NCBI GenBank assembly: GCA_947478865.1
Contig: CANJXF010000017.1
Coordinates: 1 to 64,000, forward strand
Reading direction: 5' to 3'
DNA length: 64,000 nt
Source: Verrucomicrobiales bacterium
GTDB lineage: Bacteria > Verrucomicrobiota > Verrucomicrobiia > Limisphaerales > CANJXF01
In this document: in pieces, positions 28,647 to 38,220 of the stretch
Position numbering within the stretch: position 1 is the stretch's first letter
Layout: each line of letters begins with the position of its first letter
Position numbers and translations under genes: made by a program
Notes under the pieces: generated by a model
Databases searched by the model: none
What the model saw: only the letters and a program-made list of their open reading frames with translations
What the model was told of the DNA's origin: nothing

Positions 28647-29660
28647 ATGCCCATGCCCAAGCAACCGAGCGATCCCATAGCTCCTTGGTTTATCGCCGCA
28701 GAAGAACTCAACGAATACATTGGGATTCGTTTTGGGCGCGTTGCACCCGGCAAGACCGAACCAGAATGGATGTTCCTTCGGCACATCGACTTTGACGGAA
28801 TCGGCGGGCTCGCGGAGATACTCCGGGGAAGAGGTGCGACACTGGAACGGCTGTCCCAGATAAAACATCCAGCTTTGCCATCCCCATTTTCGCTGCTGAG
28901 ATTTTTGCCGAAATATCTAAAGCCGCGTCGGCGGCTTGAGTGGGAACCGCTGGGAGAGCAACGCCCCAGCACGGTTTCCGAGCCGCCGCCGGCCGTTGCC
29001 TGGCATATTTTCGACGAGACTTCCACCACTCAGGTGCGAAGGATTTGCCGACGAGCCGGCGTCACGGTGAATTCGTTTCTGCTCAAGCATTTAACCAAGT
29101 CGATCCGCCCTTTTCTAAAGGATCAATCTTCCATTGTGCCTTGGATGATCCCGATCAATCTTCGGGGCAAAGTAGTTCGCGACCGAGATACGGCTAATTT
29201 TTCCAGCTACGTCGGGGTAAAAATTAAATCCTACGAGACGGTTCACGATGTTCATCGAAATATCTACGCCGCACTGGAAAGCGGCGAACATTGGGCAAAC
29301 TGGCACGCATATCAGCTCGGGCGCTTCGCCAACAATGCGATGCGAAAATATTTAATTTCAACGGACCGGGCGATGTCGCAATGGAATTTGGGATCGTTTT
29401 CAAACCTGGGTGACTGGGATCAGGAAAAGAGAATCGCGCAGAGCGAATGCCTGGGCGGATGGCTTTTTGCGCCGCCGGTTTTGCGCTGCCAATTGGTTGG
29501 AGCAGGCTGTGTGACGTTCCAAAATCGCTTAAGTCTGACTTTGCAAACCCATCCCGAACTGACCACAGATTCCGGGGTGCCCCGAACCTGGGTTGAAAAC
29601 TGGGTTAAGGAAATCCAGATTGATCTCGCCAGTTCACTGTCCAAGCCAGCGGCGTTCTGA
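28647..29660 (+). CDS. Condensation-domain-like CoA-dependent acyltransferase superfamily protein
   Basis: This 337-residue soluble protein contains LRHIDFDGIGG, which fits the HxxxDG active-site motif of the chloramphenicol acetyltransferase/condensation superfamily. A downstream PINLRGKVV segment is of the kind seen in the second half of that fold (in wax-ester synthases and NRPS condensation domains). It is shorter than a complete condensation domain (about 450), has no carrier or adenylation partner nearby, and has no signal peptide. The acyl donor and acceptor are unknown. It follows the FG-GAP gene at close range and is convergent with the FadL-type porin gene, which could hint at a lipid substrate. 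Confidence 0.5.
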   Translation: MPMPKQPSDPIAPWFIAAEELNEYIGIRFGRVAPGKTEPEWMFLRHIDFDGIGGLAEILRGRGATLERLSQIKHPALPSPFSLLRFLPKYLKPRRRLEWEPLGEQRPSTVSEPPPAVAWHIFDETSTTQVRRICRRAGVTVNSFLLKHLTKSIRPFLKDQSSIVPWMIPINLRGKVVRDRDTANFSSYVGVKIKSYETVHDVHRNIYAALESGEHWANWHAYQLGRFANNAMRKYLISTDRAMSQWNLGSFSNLGDWDQEKRIAQSECLGGWLFAPPVLRCQLVGAGCVTFQNRLSLTLQTHPELTTDSGVPRTWVENWVKEIQIDLASSLSKPAAF

Positions 29661-29699
29661 AATTCCAACTCAGGAAATTTTTTCTCAGTTAGAATTTCA
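29658..29699. terminator. Stem-loop between convergent genes
   Basis: TGAAATTC plus AACT (29658-29670) can pair with AGTT plus GAATTTCA (29687-29699) across one mismatch, with a T-rich loop. It overlaps the stop codons of both convergent genes and could end both transcripts. Confidence 0.5.
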
Positions 29700-30945
29700 A
29701 AGTGGTCGAAATATTTATCGCGTGGTTCAAGGTGCTGTAGGTTCCATCAGCCAAACCGGATGAACTCCCCGTTACTTTGCGATCCAGATTGAATGCGCAG
29801 GTATATCCGATTGCCCAATCCCAGCGCACCCCTTTGCGACCGAATCCAGCGCTGACCAGATGCAAGTCTGAATCGGGAATCAGGGGGTTGAAATTTTTAT
29901 CCGGGCTGGAGTTTTCGCTATAAATATAACCGACGCTGGCGAACCATTTTTCACAAAATTTCCGGGTAATGCCAAATTCATACATCAGGCTGGACCGGTA
30001 ATCCAGAGTAAGGGGTGTGGGACCACCCGTGTTCCCCTGGAAAACAATCTTATCAAGCGTGTTCCAATCAGTCCAATCGATGTCGAATTCCAGATTCCAT
30101 TCTTCGGCTGGCCTGAACGAAATACCAAAAGCGGCAGATTGGGGAAATTTAATTGCAGCATGAGTATCAGTGGGCTTGGCGTACGGTTTGGCTTCTGATT
30201 CGCCTTCGTAATCCAAGGTGGTCGCGGAACGATAATTGAGGCCAAACGCCCATTGTTCCAAAGGCTTCCATTGCAGCCCGGCGTTGAATCCGAAATCGGT
30301 GTCGTCGCCTTCGAACTTGAATTGGTCGTTTGGAGTGAGCCCAATGGCTCGCTTGAAGTGTGCTTTGGAATAATTGATTGTCGGCCCGGCGCCAATCGAA
30401 AGCGTGGGATTGATTTGCCAGGCGACCACTGGATTGGCTGTGAGGTAGAGAAGATCTCCGCTTTGCGCGATGGTTTTTAGAGGCGAATCTTTTCCCCAGT
30501 CAATTGCCAGTCCATAGGGCGCATAAACTCCCAAGCCAAATGAAAACGGCCTATTCTCAACGGAATTCACATAATAAAGCTGAGGTACGGGTTGAAAACT
30601 CGAGTCCGTTTCCGCCTTGGCTCCAGTGGATGAGGTGAACTCCGTGCTGGCTGAAATTAAATAAATTCCGGCGCTTAGACTTTGCCCTTTCAGCTGGGTG
30701 ATTCCAGCGGGGTTATAATAGATCGCGGAAGGATTATCGGCCGTGGCGGTGAAAGCATTTCCTCGTGCAATGGCTTCAGGATCCTGGTTGGGTAGGCGAA
30801 AACCCACAGCCTCCACATGGGGCGGCTGGCAGAGCAACAAGCTGCCGCAAACGGCGGCCGCAGCGCCCGCCAAAGGCGCTCGGCGTATCGGCAAGCTGCG
30901 ATTAAAGGTAATCTTCTCAACCATTGCTGGCTTGGTACAACTCAT
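29689..30945 (-). CDS. OmpP1/FadL/TodX family outer-membrane transporter
   Basis: The 418-residue beta-barrel protein has a long basic leader (NRSLPIRRAP), then a hydrophobic signal (LAGAAAAVCGSLLL, cleavage near HVEAVG). The mature start, GFRLPNQDPEAIARGNAFTA, is followed by DNPSAIYYNPAGITQLKGQ, the FadL hallmark. The barrel includes many alternating strands and ends INISTTLKF, with the terminal Phe recognised by the Bam machinery. The family takes up long-chain fatty acids or other hydrophobic compounds. ATG choices at 30945 and 30924 are both possible; I chose the first. It is convergent with the condensation-like gene. Confidence 0.9.
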   Translation of the reverse strand: MSCTKPAMVEKITFNRSLPIRRAPLAGAAAAVCGSLLLCQPPHVEAVGFRLPNQDPEAIARGNAFTATADNPSAIYYNPAGITQLKGQSLSAGIYLISASTEFTSSTGAKAETDSSFQPVPQLYYVNSVENRPFSFGLGVYAPYGLAIDWGKDSPLKTIAQSGDLLYLTANPVVAWQINPTLSIGAGPTINYSKAHFKRAIGLTPNDQFKFEGDDTDFGFNAGLQWKPLEQWAFGLNYRSATTLDYEGESEAKPYAKPTDTHAAIKFPQSAAFGISFRPAEEWNLEFDIDWTDWNTLDKIVFQGNTGGPTPLTLDYRSSLMYEFGITRKFCEKWFASVGYIYSENSSPDKNFNPLIPDSDLHLVSAGFGRKGVRWDWAIGYTCAFNLDRKVTGSSSGLADGTYSTLNHAINISTTLKF

Positions 30946-31373
30946 AATTTTTTCCGCGCGCGAACGATCAATTCTTCCTCGAGACAAAAGAGAACTCCGT
31001 CAATTTCATGTCTCTTAACACCTTTCGTTCACGAACTTCCCCTCCCCGCCTAGCAGGGAGAATGCCATGCGTGCTGACCGTCTCAAAACATGTCAAAAGA
31101 AATATTTTTCGAAAATAAATAACAGAAACAGGACATCCAAACGGCATTCAAGCTTTCGCAGGGTCAACCGAAATGGGACAGGTGGGTGTGTTTCGCTTAC
31201 ACAATTTTGAAAGCCCCTCTTCGTTCAAAGCCCCAAAATGATCGCGCAAGCAGTTTTTGCCATCTGACCGATTACCCCTGAGTTGAACAGTTTCAGGGGC
31301 TGACCTGTGACGGATGACGTTTCCGTTTTGCGTTTTCGGTTGGTTGGCCGCATTTTCCTCGGAGAATTTTTAT
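30946..31373. other. 428-base intergenic region upstream of the Hsp70 gene
   Basis: No coding potential is visible. It holds the start regions of two divergent genes (FadL-type and Hsp70). An AT-rich stretch includes the palindrome TTTTCGAAAA at 31106-31115. A CCCCTGA/TCAGGGG inverted repeat (31275-31281 with 31293-31299) could be an operator or leader hairpin for the chaperone gene. It is not the CIRCE sequence. GGAG at 31361-31364 is the likely ribosome site of the Hsp70 gene. Confidence 0.4.
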
Positions 31374-33287
31374 ATGAGTAGAATTGTCGGCATTGATTTA
31401 GGCACAACCAACTCGGCGGTCGCGACGATCGATTCAGGCATTCCTCTGGTCATCGCGGATGTCGGGGGTCAACGGCTCACGCCATCGGTTGTGCACTTTC
31501 CGAGTGATGATGGCGAGCCGATCGTCGGCCACAAGGCGAATCGCGTGCGCGTGCTCAAGCCCGCCGAAACGGTCTACTCCGTGAAACGATTCATGGGCCG
31601 CCGCGGTTCGGAAATCTCACGGGAAGAAATGCTGGTCACCTACCCCGTAAAAGGAGAGGGCGCTGGGCCGGTCACAATTGAGATTCACGGACGCAGCTAC
31701 ACGCCGGAGGAGATTTCCGCCGAAATCCTGAAGAAGCTCAAACGCGATGCAGAGAATTATTTCGGCGAAGCCGTCACCAGAGCGGTCATCACCGTTCCCG
31801 CCTATTTCAACGATGCGCAACGCAACGCCACCAAGCGCGCGGGTGAACTGGCCGGACTGACGGTCGAACGGATTGTCAATGAACCCACCGCCGCAGCGCT
31901 CGCCTACGGCCTGGATAAGTTGAAGGAGAAATCGAAGATCGCAGTTTACGATTTGGGCGGCGGCACGTTCGATCTCTCGATTCTTGAATTGAACCATGGC
32001 GTGTTCCAGGTTTTATCTACCAACGGCAATACGCGCCTTGGCGGGGATGATTTGGATAAACAACTGATCGATTTTCTGGTCGAGAAGATCAAGGCGGCGC
32101 ATGGGCCGGATGCCGGAAAAGATTTACCGATGCTCGCGCGCATTCGCGAGGTCGCCGAGCAAACGAAAATCCGTCTCAGCACCGAAACCGAAGTCGAAGT
32201 TGCGCTGCCCTTCCTGACATCCGATTTCAGCTTCAGCTACAAACTCACGCGCGCCGAACTGGAAAATCTCACGCGCGACATCATCGCCAAGACGCGCCCG
32301 CATTGTCTGCGCTCGATTTCCGACGCGAAACTCGAAGCCAAAGATTTGGATCAAATCATTTTAGTCGGCGGGCAAACGCGGATGCCGCTTGTGCGCCAGA
32401 TGGTTTCGGAAATCTTCGGATGCGCTGAGTTTGAGGAAAACCGCGGCGGAATTCGCCTTGGCGCGGATTATCACAAAGCCAAAGGACCGCAGCTCAACAC
32501 CTCGCAAAATCCCGATGAAGCGGTCGCCCTCGGTGCCGCGATCCAAGCGGAGATTCTCAGCGGCGGTTTCAAGAATGTTCTATTGCTGGATGTCACGCCG
32601 CTTTCGCTCGGCATCGAAACTTTCGGCGGTTTGATGAATGTGATTATCCCGCGCAACTCGACGATTCCGATCAAGGCGGGTGAGATGTTCACGACGGCGG
32701 TGGATAATCAGCCGAACATGTTGATCCATGTCTTGCAGGGCGAACGCGAACGCGCCAAAGACAACTGGAGCCTCGGCCGATTCACGCTGGACTTCGAACG
32801 CGCGCCCAAAGGTGTGCCACGCGTCGGCGTGCAATTTGAAATTGATGCCAATGGAATTTTGCACGTGCTCGCGCGCGACATCAAAACGGGCAGGCAGACT
32901 GTCGTGCAGATGAAATCAGCCGTGGACGTTGATGATGCCGATGTGCAGAAAATGGTTGAGGAATCGGTCGAATACGCGTTTGACGATTTGAAAGCGCGGC
33001 AATGGATCGAGGCGAAAATCCGCGCGGCGGAAACAATCACCGCCACGCGAAAAACCATGGCGGAATTCGCGAAGGAACTTGAGCCGGATTACAAAAAACA
33101 AATTGATGCTGCCCTGGAAATAATTGAAGCAGCGCTCTCCACCGAAGAGCCGAAAACCAAAACGGGCGATGCAAATAAACTAAAAGCGGCAACGGCTGCC
33201 TTGGATGAAGTGACCAAGCCGCTGGCAGACCTGGCGATGGATAAAGTGATGGAAGCAATGCTGCGCAAAAAAGGTTTGATCGAGTAA
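31374..33287 (+). CDS. Hsp70 family chaperone (DnaK-like)
   Basis: The 637-residue protein carries the Hsp70 signatures: IVGIDLGTTNSAVATI, then VITVPAYFNDAQRNATKRAG, ERIVNEPTAAALAYGLD, AVYDLGGGTFDLSILE and ILVGGQTRMPLVRQ. The substrate-binding half starts near residue 410 (LLLDVTPLSLGIETFGG). The C-terminal lid ends at RKKGLIE, without the usual Gly-rich disordered tail ending EEVDK. No dnaJ or grpE lies nearby, so this is likely an additional paralogue. ATP-driven protein folding in the cytoplasm is expected. Start at 31374 is supported by GGAG about nine bases upstream. A 20-codon upstream extension is unlikely. Confidence 0.92.
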   Translation: MSRIVGIDLGTTNSAVATIDSGIPLVIADVGGQRLTPSVVHFPSDDGEPIVGHKANRVRVLKPAETVYSVKRFMGRRGSEISREEMLVTYPVKGEGAGPVTIEIHGRSYTPEEISAEILKKLKRDAENYFGEAVTRAVITVPAYFNDAQRNATKRAGELAGLTVERIVNEPTAAALAYGLDKLKEKSKIAVYDLGGGTFDLSILELNHGVFQVLSTNGNTRLGGDDLDKQLIDFLVEKIKAAHGPDAGKDLPMLARIREVAEQTKIRLSTETEVEVALPFLTSDFSFSYKLTRAELENLTRDIIAKTRPHCLRSISDAKLEAKDLDQIILVGGQTRMPLVRQMVSEIFGCAEFEENRGGIRLGADYHKAKGPQLNTSQNPDEAVALGAAIQAEILSGGFKNVLLLDVTPLSLGIETFGGLMNVIIPRNSTIPIKAGEMFTTAVDNQPNMLIHVLQGERERAKDNWSLGRFTLDFERAPKGVPRVGVQFEIDANGILHVLARDIKTGRQTVVQMKSAVDVDDADVQKMVEESVEYAFDDLKARQWIEAKIRAAETITATRKTMAEFAKELEPDYKKQIDAALEIIEAALSTEEPKTKTGDANKLKAATAALDEVTKPLADLAMDKVMEAMLRKKGLIE

Positions 33288-33289
33288 TC

Positions 33290-33793
33290 CTATTGTCGCG
33301 GCATCTGGTCGGATGCCTCGTGAAATCGCGGTTCGAGATGGGCCACGATTCTTAACACAAACAAGGCCAGCAACGCAGTTCCAGCGGCCAAAATATACCG
33401 GTCCAGCGCGACGGCAATTCCAATGGGCGCGGTGATCAGAAGCGATGCAGCCGTCGTCAGCCCTCGCATGGTCAATGAGGCGCGATCACGAAAGATTGTG
33501 CCCGCCCCGAGAAATGCAACCCCTGTGACGATCGCTTCAATGATACGCACGGGATCGGTCCGGAGCGTTTCGGGATTCAGAACTCTTTGGGAATCGGCAA
33601 TTAAAATTTGTCCGACCCGCACGAACATCATCGACGCCATGCAAACCAGCATATGGGTCCGCAACCCAGCCCATTTATGCGCCGTCTCGCGTTCCCAACC
33701 GAGCAATCCGCCAAGCAACAGGGCAATCATCGCCTGAACAAGAATGTAAAGTTCCGGCCGGATCGATTGAAGAAACGTTTCAAAGCTATTCAT
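33290..33793 (-). CDS. MgtC/SapB family membrane protein
   Basis: The 167-residue protein has four to five hydrophobic segments and the MgtC motifs LLGGLLGWERE, followed by GLRTHMLVCM and AIVTGVAFLGAGTIF, then GLTTAASL with a small C-terminal part. Family members are linked to magnesium homeostasis or modulation of ATP synthase in pathogens; here the role is open. It converges on the Hsp70 gene with two bases between stop codons. The C-terminal tail is short, so the regulatory ACT-like domain of Salmonella MgtC is absent. Confidence 0.88.
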   Translation of the reverse strand: MNSFETFLQSIRPELYILVQAMIALLLGGLLGWERETAHKWAGLRTHMLVCMASMMFVRVGQILIADSQRVLNPETLRTDPVRIIEAIVTGVAFLGAGTIFRDRASLTMRGLTTAASLLITAPIGIAVALDRYILAAGTALLALFVLRIVAHLEPRFHEASDQMPRQ

Positions 33794-33934
33794 CGTTCTT
33801 GCCTCAGATTCAATCTACCCGCGGCGCGCCCTTTTTCCACTGCGCGTCGGTCGTCCAGCGGCCTCGAAGGCTGCTGCGCGTTGCGCCATTCATTCGTGGT
33901 TCCTTTCTCAACGATTCGGGCTAAGCTGGTCGGC

Positions 33935-34684
33935 GTGGCAAAAACAAACTACATCGAACTAGGCGAAGGAAAACGGGCAGAGCAGATTTCCATTGTTTAC
34001 GAAGATCGTTCGGTGATCGCCATCGACAAGCCGGCGGGCTGGATGCTCGTCCCCTTCTCCTGGCAAAAGACCACGCGTAATCTCCAGGCAGCCATCACCT
34101 CGTCCATTGCCGCCGGAAGCTTTTGGGCGCGCTCACGCAATTTGAAATTTCTCCAGTTCATTCATCGTCTCGACGCGGACACGACGGGCATTCTGTTGTT
34201 CGGCAAAAGTCCCGGCGCGGTGAGAACGTTCGGCGATCTGTTCGAGTCGCGGAAGATGGAAAAAACTTATCTCGCGGTCGTCGAAGGCGTCCCGAAAAAG
34301 ACGGAGTGGACCTGCGAGCTGAAGCTTGCGCCGAATGCCTCGGAGATTGGGAAAATGAAGGTGGATGCGCAAAACGGAAAAGATGCGGAGACTTTTTTAA
34401 AAGTCTTGAAAAGTCACGACGGGACAACGCTGATTGAGGCGCATCCGCGGACGGGACGGACGCATCAAATCCGAGTTCATCTCGCCCAATCGGGATACCC
34501 AATTAGCAACGACCCTCTCTACGGCTCTGGCACGAAGCTCCCGAAAAAAGAGCAAGCCCTACTGCAATTTCCCATTGGGCTTCGAGCGGTGTCGCTGGCT
34601 TACGTGGACCCGTTTGATCGCCGCCGCGTGAAGATTGAAGCGCCGCGCGAAAGCTTTTTGCAGGAATTTGGATTCAAGTTCTGA
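33935..34684 (+). CDS. RluA-family pseudouridine synthase
   Basis: From the GTG at 33935 the protein has 249 residues. The catalytic motif HRLDADTTGILL includes the Asp that attacks uridine. It also shows VIAIDKPAGWMLVP, EKTYLAVVEG, and the RTGRTHQIRVHLAQSGYPISNDPLYG signature (shown here as two shorter runs: RTGRTHQIRVHLAQ and GYPISNDPLYG). It modifies uridines in rRNA or tRNA. No S4 domain is present. The frame is open upstream to 33608 but overlaps the MgtC gene without homology. GTG is the first plausible start and has no obvious Shine-Dalgarno sequence. Confidence 0.87.
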   Translation: MAKTNYIELGEGKRAEQISIVYEDRSVIAIDKPAGWMLVPFSWQKTTRNLQAAITSSIAAGSFWARSRNLKFLQFIHRLDADTTGILLFGKSPGAVRTFGDLFESRKMEKTYLAVVEGVPKKTEWTCELKLAPNASEIGKMKVDAQNGKDAETFLKVLKSHDGTTLIEAHPRTGRTHQIRVHLAQSGYPISNDPLYGSGTKLPKKEQALLQFPIGLRAVSLAYVDPFDRRRVKIEAPRESFLQEFGFKF

Positions 34685-34716
34685 CACGCTTCTTATCGGT
34701 CAAAATCCAAACTCCC

Positions 34717-36031
34717 ATGAATTTCAAAGACCCGGTTCCGCTTTGCGCCGTTTTCGACGTGATTGCAACCGGGTCCGCGCCGCTGAACTACCAATGGTTT
34801 TTCAATAACGCAACGATTGCCGGCGCGACAAATGCGAGCTTTACGCGCAGTAATGCGCAGCCGGTTCATCAGGGAAATTATTTCGTCGTCGTGACGAATT
34901 CAGGCGGCGGCGCCACGAGCTCTGTCGCGGTGCTCACAGTTGAGACCAATCTCTTGTTCGCGGGAAAATTTCGATGGGCATGCGTCACCAAGCTTCGTGA
35001 CGAATGTTGGGACGACGAATGGTTACAAGATTGTTTTTCGCGCGGCCTCGGGCGCGGTGGATTTTAAAGCGATTTTTGGTTTCGATTATTCAAGCGTGAC
35101 TTACCCGACCAGTATTCCGTCCGCACCGCAATCAACAGGCGGCACGACCAAGGGGCTTTTCCTAACAGCAAACAAAGATACCAATGCAGCGGCGGCAGCA
35201 GTGAATTTGTATCCGACGAACCGGGTCTTCAGCGGAGATTACTCGTTGAAATTTGATCTTTGGATCAACTGGGCGAGTTTAACTACGTCCACCGAACACA
35301 CGTTGCTGGGAATAAATCATTCCGGGAATGTAACCAATAGGATTGGGCAGACGCCGAGCGACGGATTGTTCTTTGCCGTTTCCGGCGATGACGACTCGCT
35401 GCCCACCTCGCCGACGCTAAGGGATTATTCCGTGTTTCGCGGCGGAACCAGCGGAATACCGATCTTGATGATTACGAATAACACCACGTTCGGCCCCGCG
35501 CCGCTCCTGGTTCCGAACTTTGAAAATTATGAAGCTGGGTTCGCCAACCTATTTCCGTCGCAAACCTTTCCCCTCTACGGGACCACGCCGCCGGGAACTG
35601 CGGGTTTGCGCTGGATCAGCGGCGAAATTCGCCAGCGAACGAATCTAATTACCTGGCTGCTCAACGGAACCATCGTCGCGCAATTTACAAATAGTTTCGC
35701 CTACACCAACGGCAATATCATGCTCGGTTACAACGACAATTTCAGTTCCATCGGCGACTCAAATAATTTCGTGGTGCTGGATAACATTCGCGTCGAAACA
35801 TTTGTCGCGACTCCGGTCACGCTTCTATCGCCGCAGATCGCGGGTAATGATTTCAACTTCACTTTTGCCAGCGACTGGGGTGAAAATTACGTCGTCCAAA
35901 CGTCTGCCACACTGAATCCGTCTAGCTGGGCGACTTACACCAATCTGAGCGGCAACGGCGCTTTGAGAACCATCCACGCCCTCCTGACCAACAATGTGAC
36001 TGAGAATTATTTTCGAGTCGTTCGGCCGTGA
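34717..36031 (+). pseudogene. Broken gene for a secreted Ig-like/LamG-like Verrucomicrobia protein
   Basis: Two reading frames join to one protein. The first (34717 to about 34964) holds an Ig-like domain (TGSAPLNYQWFFNN to SSVAVLTVE). The second (about 34963-36031) continues FDGHASPSFVT and ends with the standard C-terminal ENYVVQTSATLNPSSW...YFRVVRP module. The join fits one extra G in the GGG at 34962-34964: dropping one gives LFAENFDG. No signal peptide or upstream Ig repeats are present, and the 5' end is also truncated. A sequencing error cannot be excluded for the frameshift, but the missing 5' end supports a remnant. Confidence 0.7.
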
Positions 36032-36060
36032 GGCGCGGGGAATGGCCCGGCGCCTTTTGT
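36031..36060 (+). terminator. Rho-independent terminator after the broken secreted-protein gene
   Basis: The AGGCGC (36031-36036) / GCGCCT (36050-36055) stem, with a GC-rich loop, is followed by TTTTGTTT. Confidence 0.65.
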
Positions 36061-36218
36061 TTGGCTTGCCCCGGAAAACTCTTTAGCGTCCAGCGTGTTC
36101 GCAGTTAGTTTGTTCCGGCTGCCGGTTGAGGCGATTTCCCGTTATTGAACGGCGGCATGAAGCCGGGCTATGAAAGTGTTTCTGCTTTATTGAAGCGCGA
36201 TTTAAAAAAATTAATTTA

Positions 36219-37304
36219 GTGAAACTTCCCACGCCACTACAACAAATCGACCGCACCTACGTTCGCCTGGGACGACGAAAGCTTAGCTATTTTGCGGGCT
36301 GCGATTATTTCCGCATGGCGAGCCACCCGAAGGTTTTGCGAGCCATGCAGGAAGGGGCGAAAAAGTTTGGCCTGAACGTGGCGGCTTCGCGGATGACCAC
36401 TGGCAACCATGCGTTTTATGGAAAACTGGAGGCAGCGTTGGTCCGATTTTTCGCGTGCGAAACCGCCGTCCTTGTTGCCAACGGATACGTCACCAATCTG
36501 GTCGTTGCGCAGGCGCTCGCGGGAGATTTTTCCCATGTGATCGTCGATGAGCAAGCGCATGCATCGCTGCTGGATGCCGCAATTTTTTTCGACTGCCCGA
36601 TTTTGAAATTTAAGCACCGCGACGCAGCAGATTTGCTCCGGATCGTTGGACGCATTGGCAAACAGGCGAAGTCGGTTCTGCTCGCCGACGGCGTTTTTTC
36701 GCACGATGGGTCGCTGAGTCCGTTGCGCAAATACCTGAAAATCTTGCCGCGCAATTCGGTCCTGCTCGTGGATGATGCACACGGTGCGGGCACGCTGGGC
36801 GAGACGGGAAAAGGGGCCGTTGAGCTCGAAGGCACCCCCCGGCATCGCGTCATTCAAACCATCACCTTGAGCAAGGGATTCGGCGTTTACGGCGGGGCGA
36901 TATTGTGTTCGCGCTCGCTGCGGGAAAGGATTTTTGCCAGAAGCCGGATGTTTGCGGGCAGCACGCCGTTGCCATTGCCGCTGGCCAGCGCCGCGTTGAA
37001 AGCCGTCCAGGTTTTGGCGGCGGAGAAAAGCCTTCGCCAGCGGCTCGTGCGAAATGTGGCTTTTGTCAAAGGCGAGCTAAGCAAAGCTGGCGCAAATATT
37101 TCCCCGCCGCCGAGTCCGATCGTGGCGATTATTCCGCAGACCGTTCGCGAAGCGGAAAGAATCAAAGCCCGCTGTTTGGCAGCAGCGGTTTTCCCGTCTT
37201 TCATAAAATATGGCGGCGGTCCGCAGGACGGCTATTTTCGCTTTGCCATTTCCAGTGAGCACACCAGAGAACAATTGGATGCTTTGGTGCGAGCGCTGGT
37301 TTGA
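36219..37304 (+). CDS. Alpha-oxoamine synthase family PLP enzyme (BioF/KBL-like)
   Basis: The 361-residue fold-type I PLP enzyme shows GSR-like substrate region AASRMTTGNHAFYGKLE, VLLVDDAHGAGTLGETG (D185 and H188) and TITLSKGFGVYGG, with the PLP lysine at K219. Family members condense an acyl-CoA with an amino acid: 8-amino-7-oxononanoate synthase, 2-amino-3-ketobutyrate ligase, serine palmitoyltransferase and others. No biotin gene is nearby, so the product cannot be named; a lipid or biotin-like role is equally possible. It starts at GTG 36219, directly after an in-frame-looking TAG region, without a strong ribosome site. A putative esterase follows. Confidence 0.82.
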   Translation: MKLPTPLQQIDRTYVRLGRRKLSYFAGCDYFRMASHPKVLRAMQEGAKKFGLNVAASRMTTGNHAFYGKLEAALVRFFACETAVLVANGYVTNLVVAQALAGDFSHVIVDEQAHASLLDAAIFFDCPILKFKHRDAADLLRIVGRIGKQAKSVLLADGVFSHDGSLSPLRKYLKILPRNSVLLVDDAHGAGTLGETGKGAVELEGTPRHRVIQTITLSKGFGVYGGAILCSRSLRERIFARSRMFAGSTPLPLPLASAALKAVQVLAAEKSLRQRLVRNVAFVKGELSKAGANISPPPSPIVAIIPQTVREAERIKARCLAAAVFPSFIKYGGGPQDGYFRFAISSEHTREQLDALVRALV

Positions 37305-37335
37305 CAGAATCAACAAGTTTATCAGAATTGATCTT

Positions 37336-38220
37336 ATGAATTTCTTTCCACGCTTCGTGATCCCGTCCGTTTTGTTGATGCTGTCCAACTTCTCGGCGCT
37401 CGCCATCGATGACTACAAACTTGGAGAAAACTCCATGTTCCATGCCGAGGTGCCTCACGGCCAGGTGACGAAAGGGATATGGGACAAGAGTAAGATTTTT
37501 CCCGGCACGACGCGCGATTACTGGGTCTACGTTCCGAAACAATATGATCCAGCCAAGCCGGCGTGCGTGATGGTTTTTCAAGACGGGGACGGCTACGTGA
37601 AAACCAACGGGCAATATCGCATTCCGAATGTCTTCGACAATCTCATCGCCCGAAAAGAACTGCCGGTAATCATCGGTGTGTTCATCGATCCCGGCATGAT
37701 CCCCGCGGCTGAAATCGGGCGCGAGCCGAAGAGGAATCGCAGCGTTGAATATGATTCACTGGGTGACGCCTACGCCCGTTTTCTATTGGAAGAAATTCTC
37801 CCCGAGGTGAGCAAAAAATATAATCTCGCCACAAACGCCGCGAGCCGGGCGATTTCCGGTGCCAGCTCCGGCGGCATTTGCGCATTCACGGTGGCATGGG
37901 AACGCCCGAATGAATTCAGCAAAGTTCTCAGCACGATTGGAAGTTTTACGGATATTCGCGGCGGATACGTTTATCCGTTTTGGATTCGCAAGGAGAAGCC
38001 GAAGCCGATTCGCGTTTTTCTCCAGGATGGCTCCAATGATTTGGACAACCAGTTTGGGAACTGGCCGCTGGCCAACCAGACGATGGCTGCGGCCTTGAAG
38101 TTTGCGAAATACGATTACCAGTTTGTTTTCGGCGACGGCCAGCATAGCGCAAAACATGGCGGCGCGATTTTTCCAGAAGCGGTGAAATGGTTATGGCGAG
38201 ATTATCCGCCGACGCATTAA
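37336..38220 (+). CDS. Secreted esterase of the enterochelin-esterase-like alpha/beta-hydrolase family
   Basis: The 294-residue protein has a signal peptide (MNFFPRFVIPSVLLMLSNFS, cleavage near ALA). It then shows RDYWVYVPKQYDPAKPACVM, VFQDGDGYVK, and the nucleophile elbow SGASSGGICAF (Ser of GxSxG type). A late histidine lies in GDGQHSAKHGG. Enterochelin esterase-like (Fes/Esterase D) proteins of PVC bacteria cleave acyl or feruloyl esters outside the cytoplasm. The frame extends upstream to 37210 inside the oxoamine synthase gene but the signal peptide fixes the start. A degenerate repeat-like stretch lies between 37305 and 37335. Confidence 0.85.
   Translation: MNFFPRFVIPSVLLMLSNFSALAIDDYKLGENSMFHAEVPHGQVTKGIWDKSKIFPGTTRDYWVYVPKQYDPAKPACVMVFQDGDGYVKTNGQYRIPNVFDNLIARKELPVIIGVFIDPGMIPAAEIGREPKRNRSVEYDSLGDAYARFLLEEILPEVSKKYNLATNAASRAISGASSGGICAFTVAWERPNEFSKVLSTIGSFTDIRGGYVYPFWIRKEKPKPIRVFLQDGSNDLDNQFGNWPLANQTMAAALKFAKYDYQFVFGDGQHSAKHGGAIFPEAVKWLWRDYPPTH

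Noticed and set aside
31275-31299. CCCCTGA-N11-TCAGGGG inverted repeat as a CIRCE (HrcA) operator
   Set aside because: CIRCE is TTAGCACTC-N9-GAGTGCTAA; this does not match. It may bind another regulator but evidence is slim.
36219-37304. Biotin synthesis role (bioF) for the oxoamine synthase
   Set aside because: No other biotin genes nearby and family members have several substrates, so no symbol was given.
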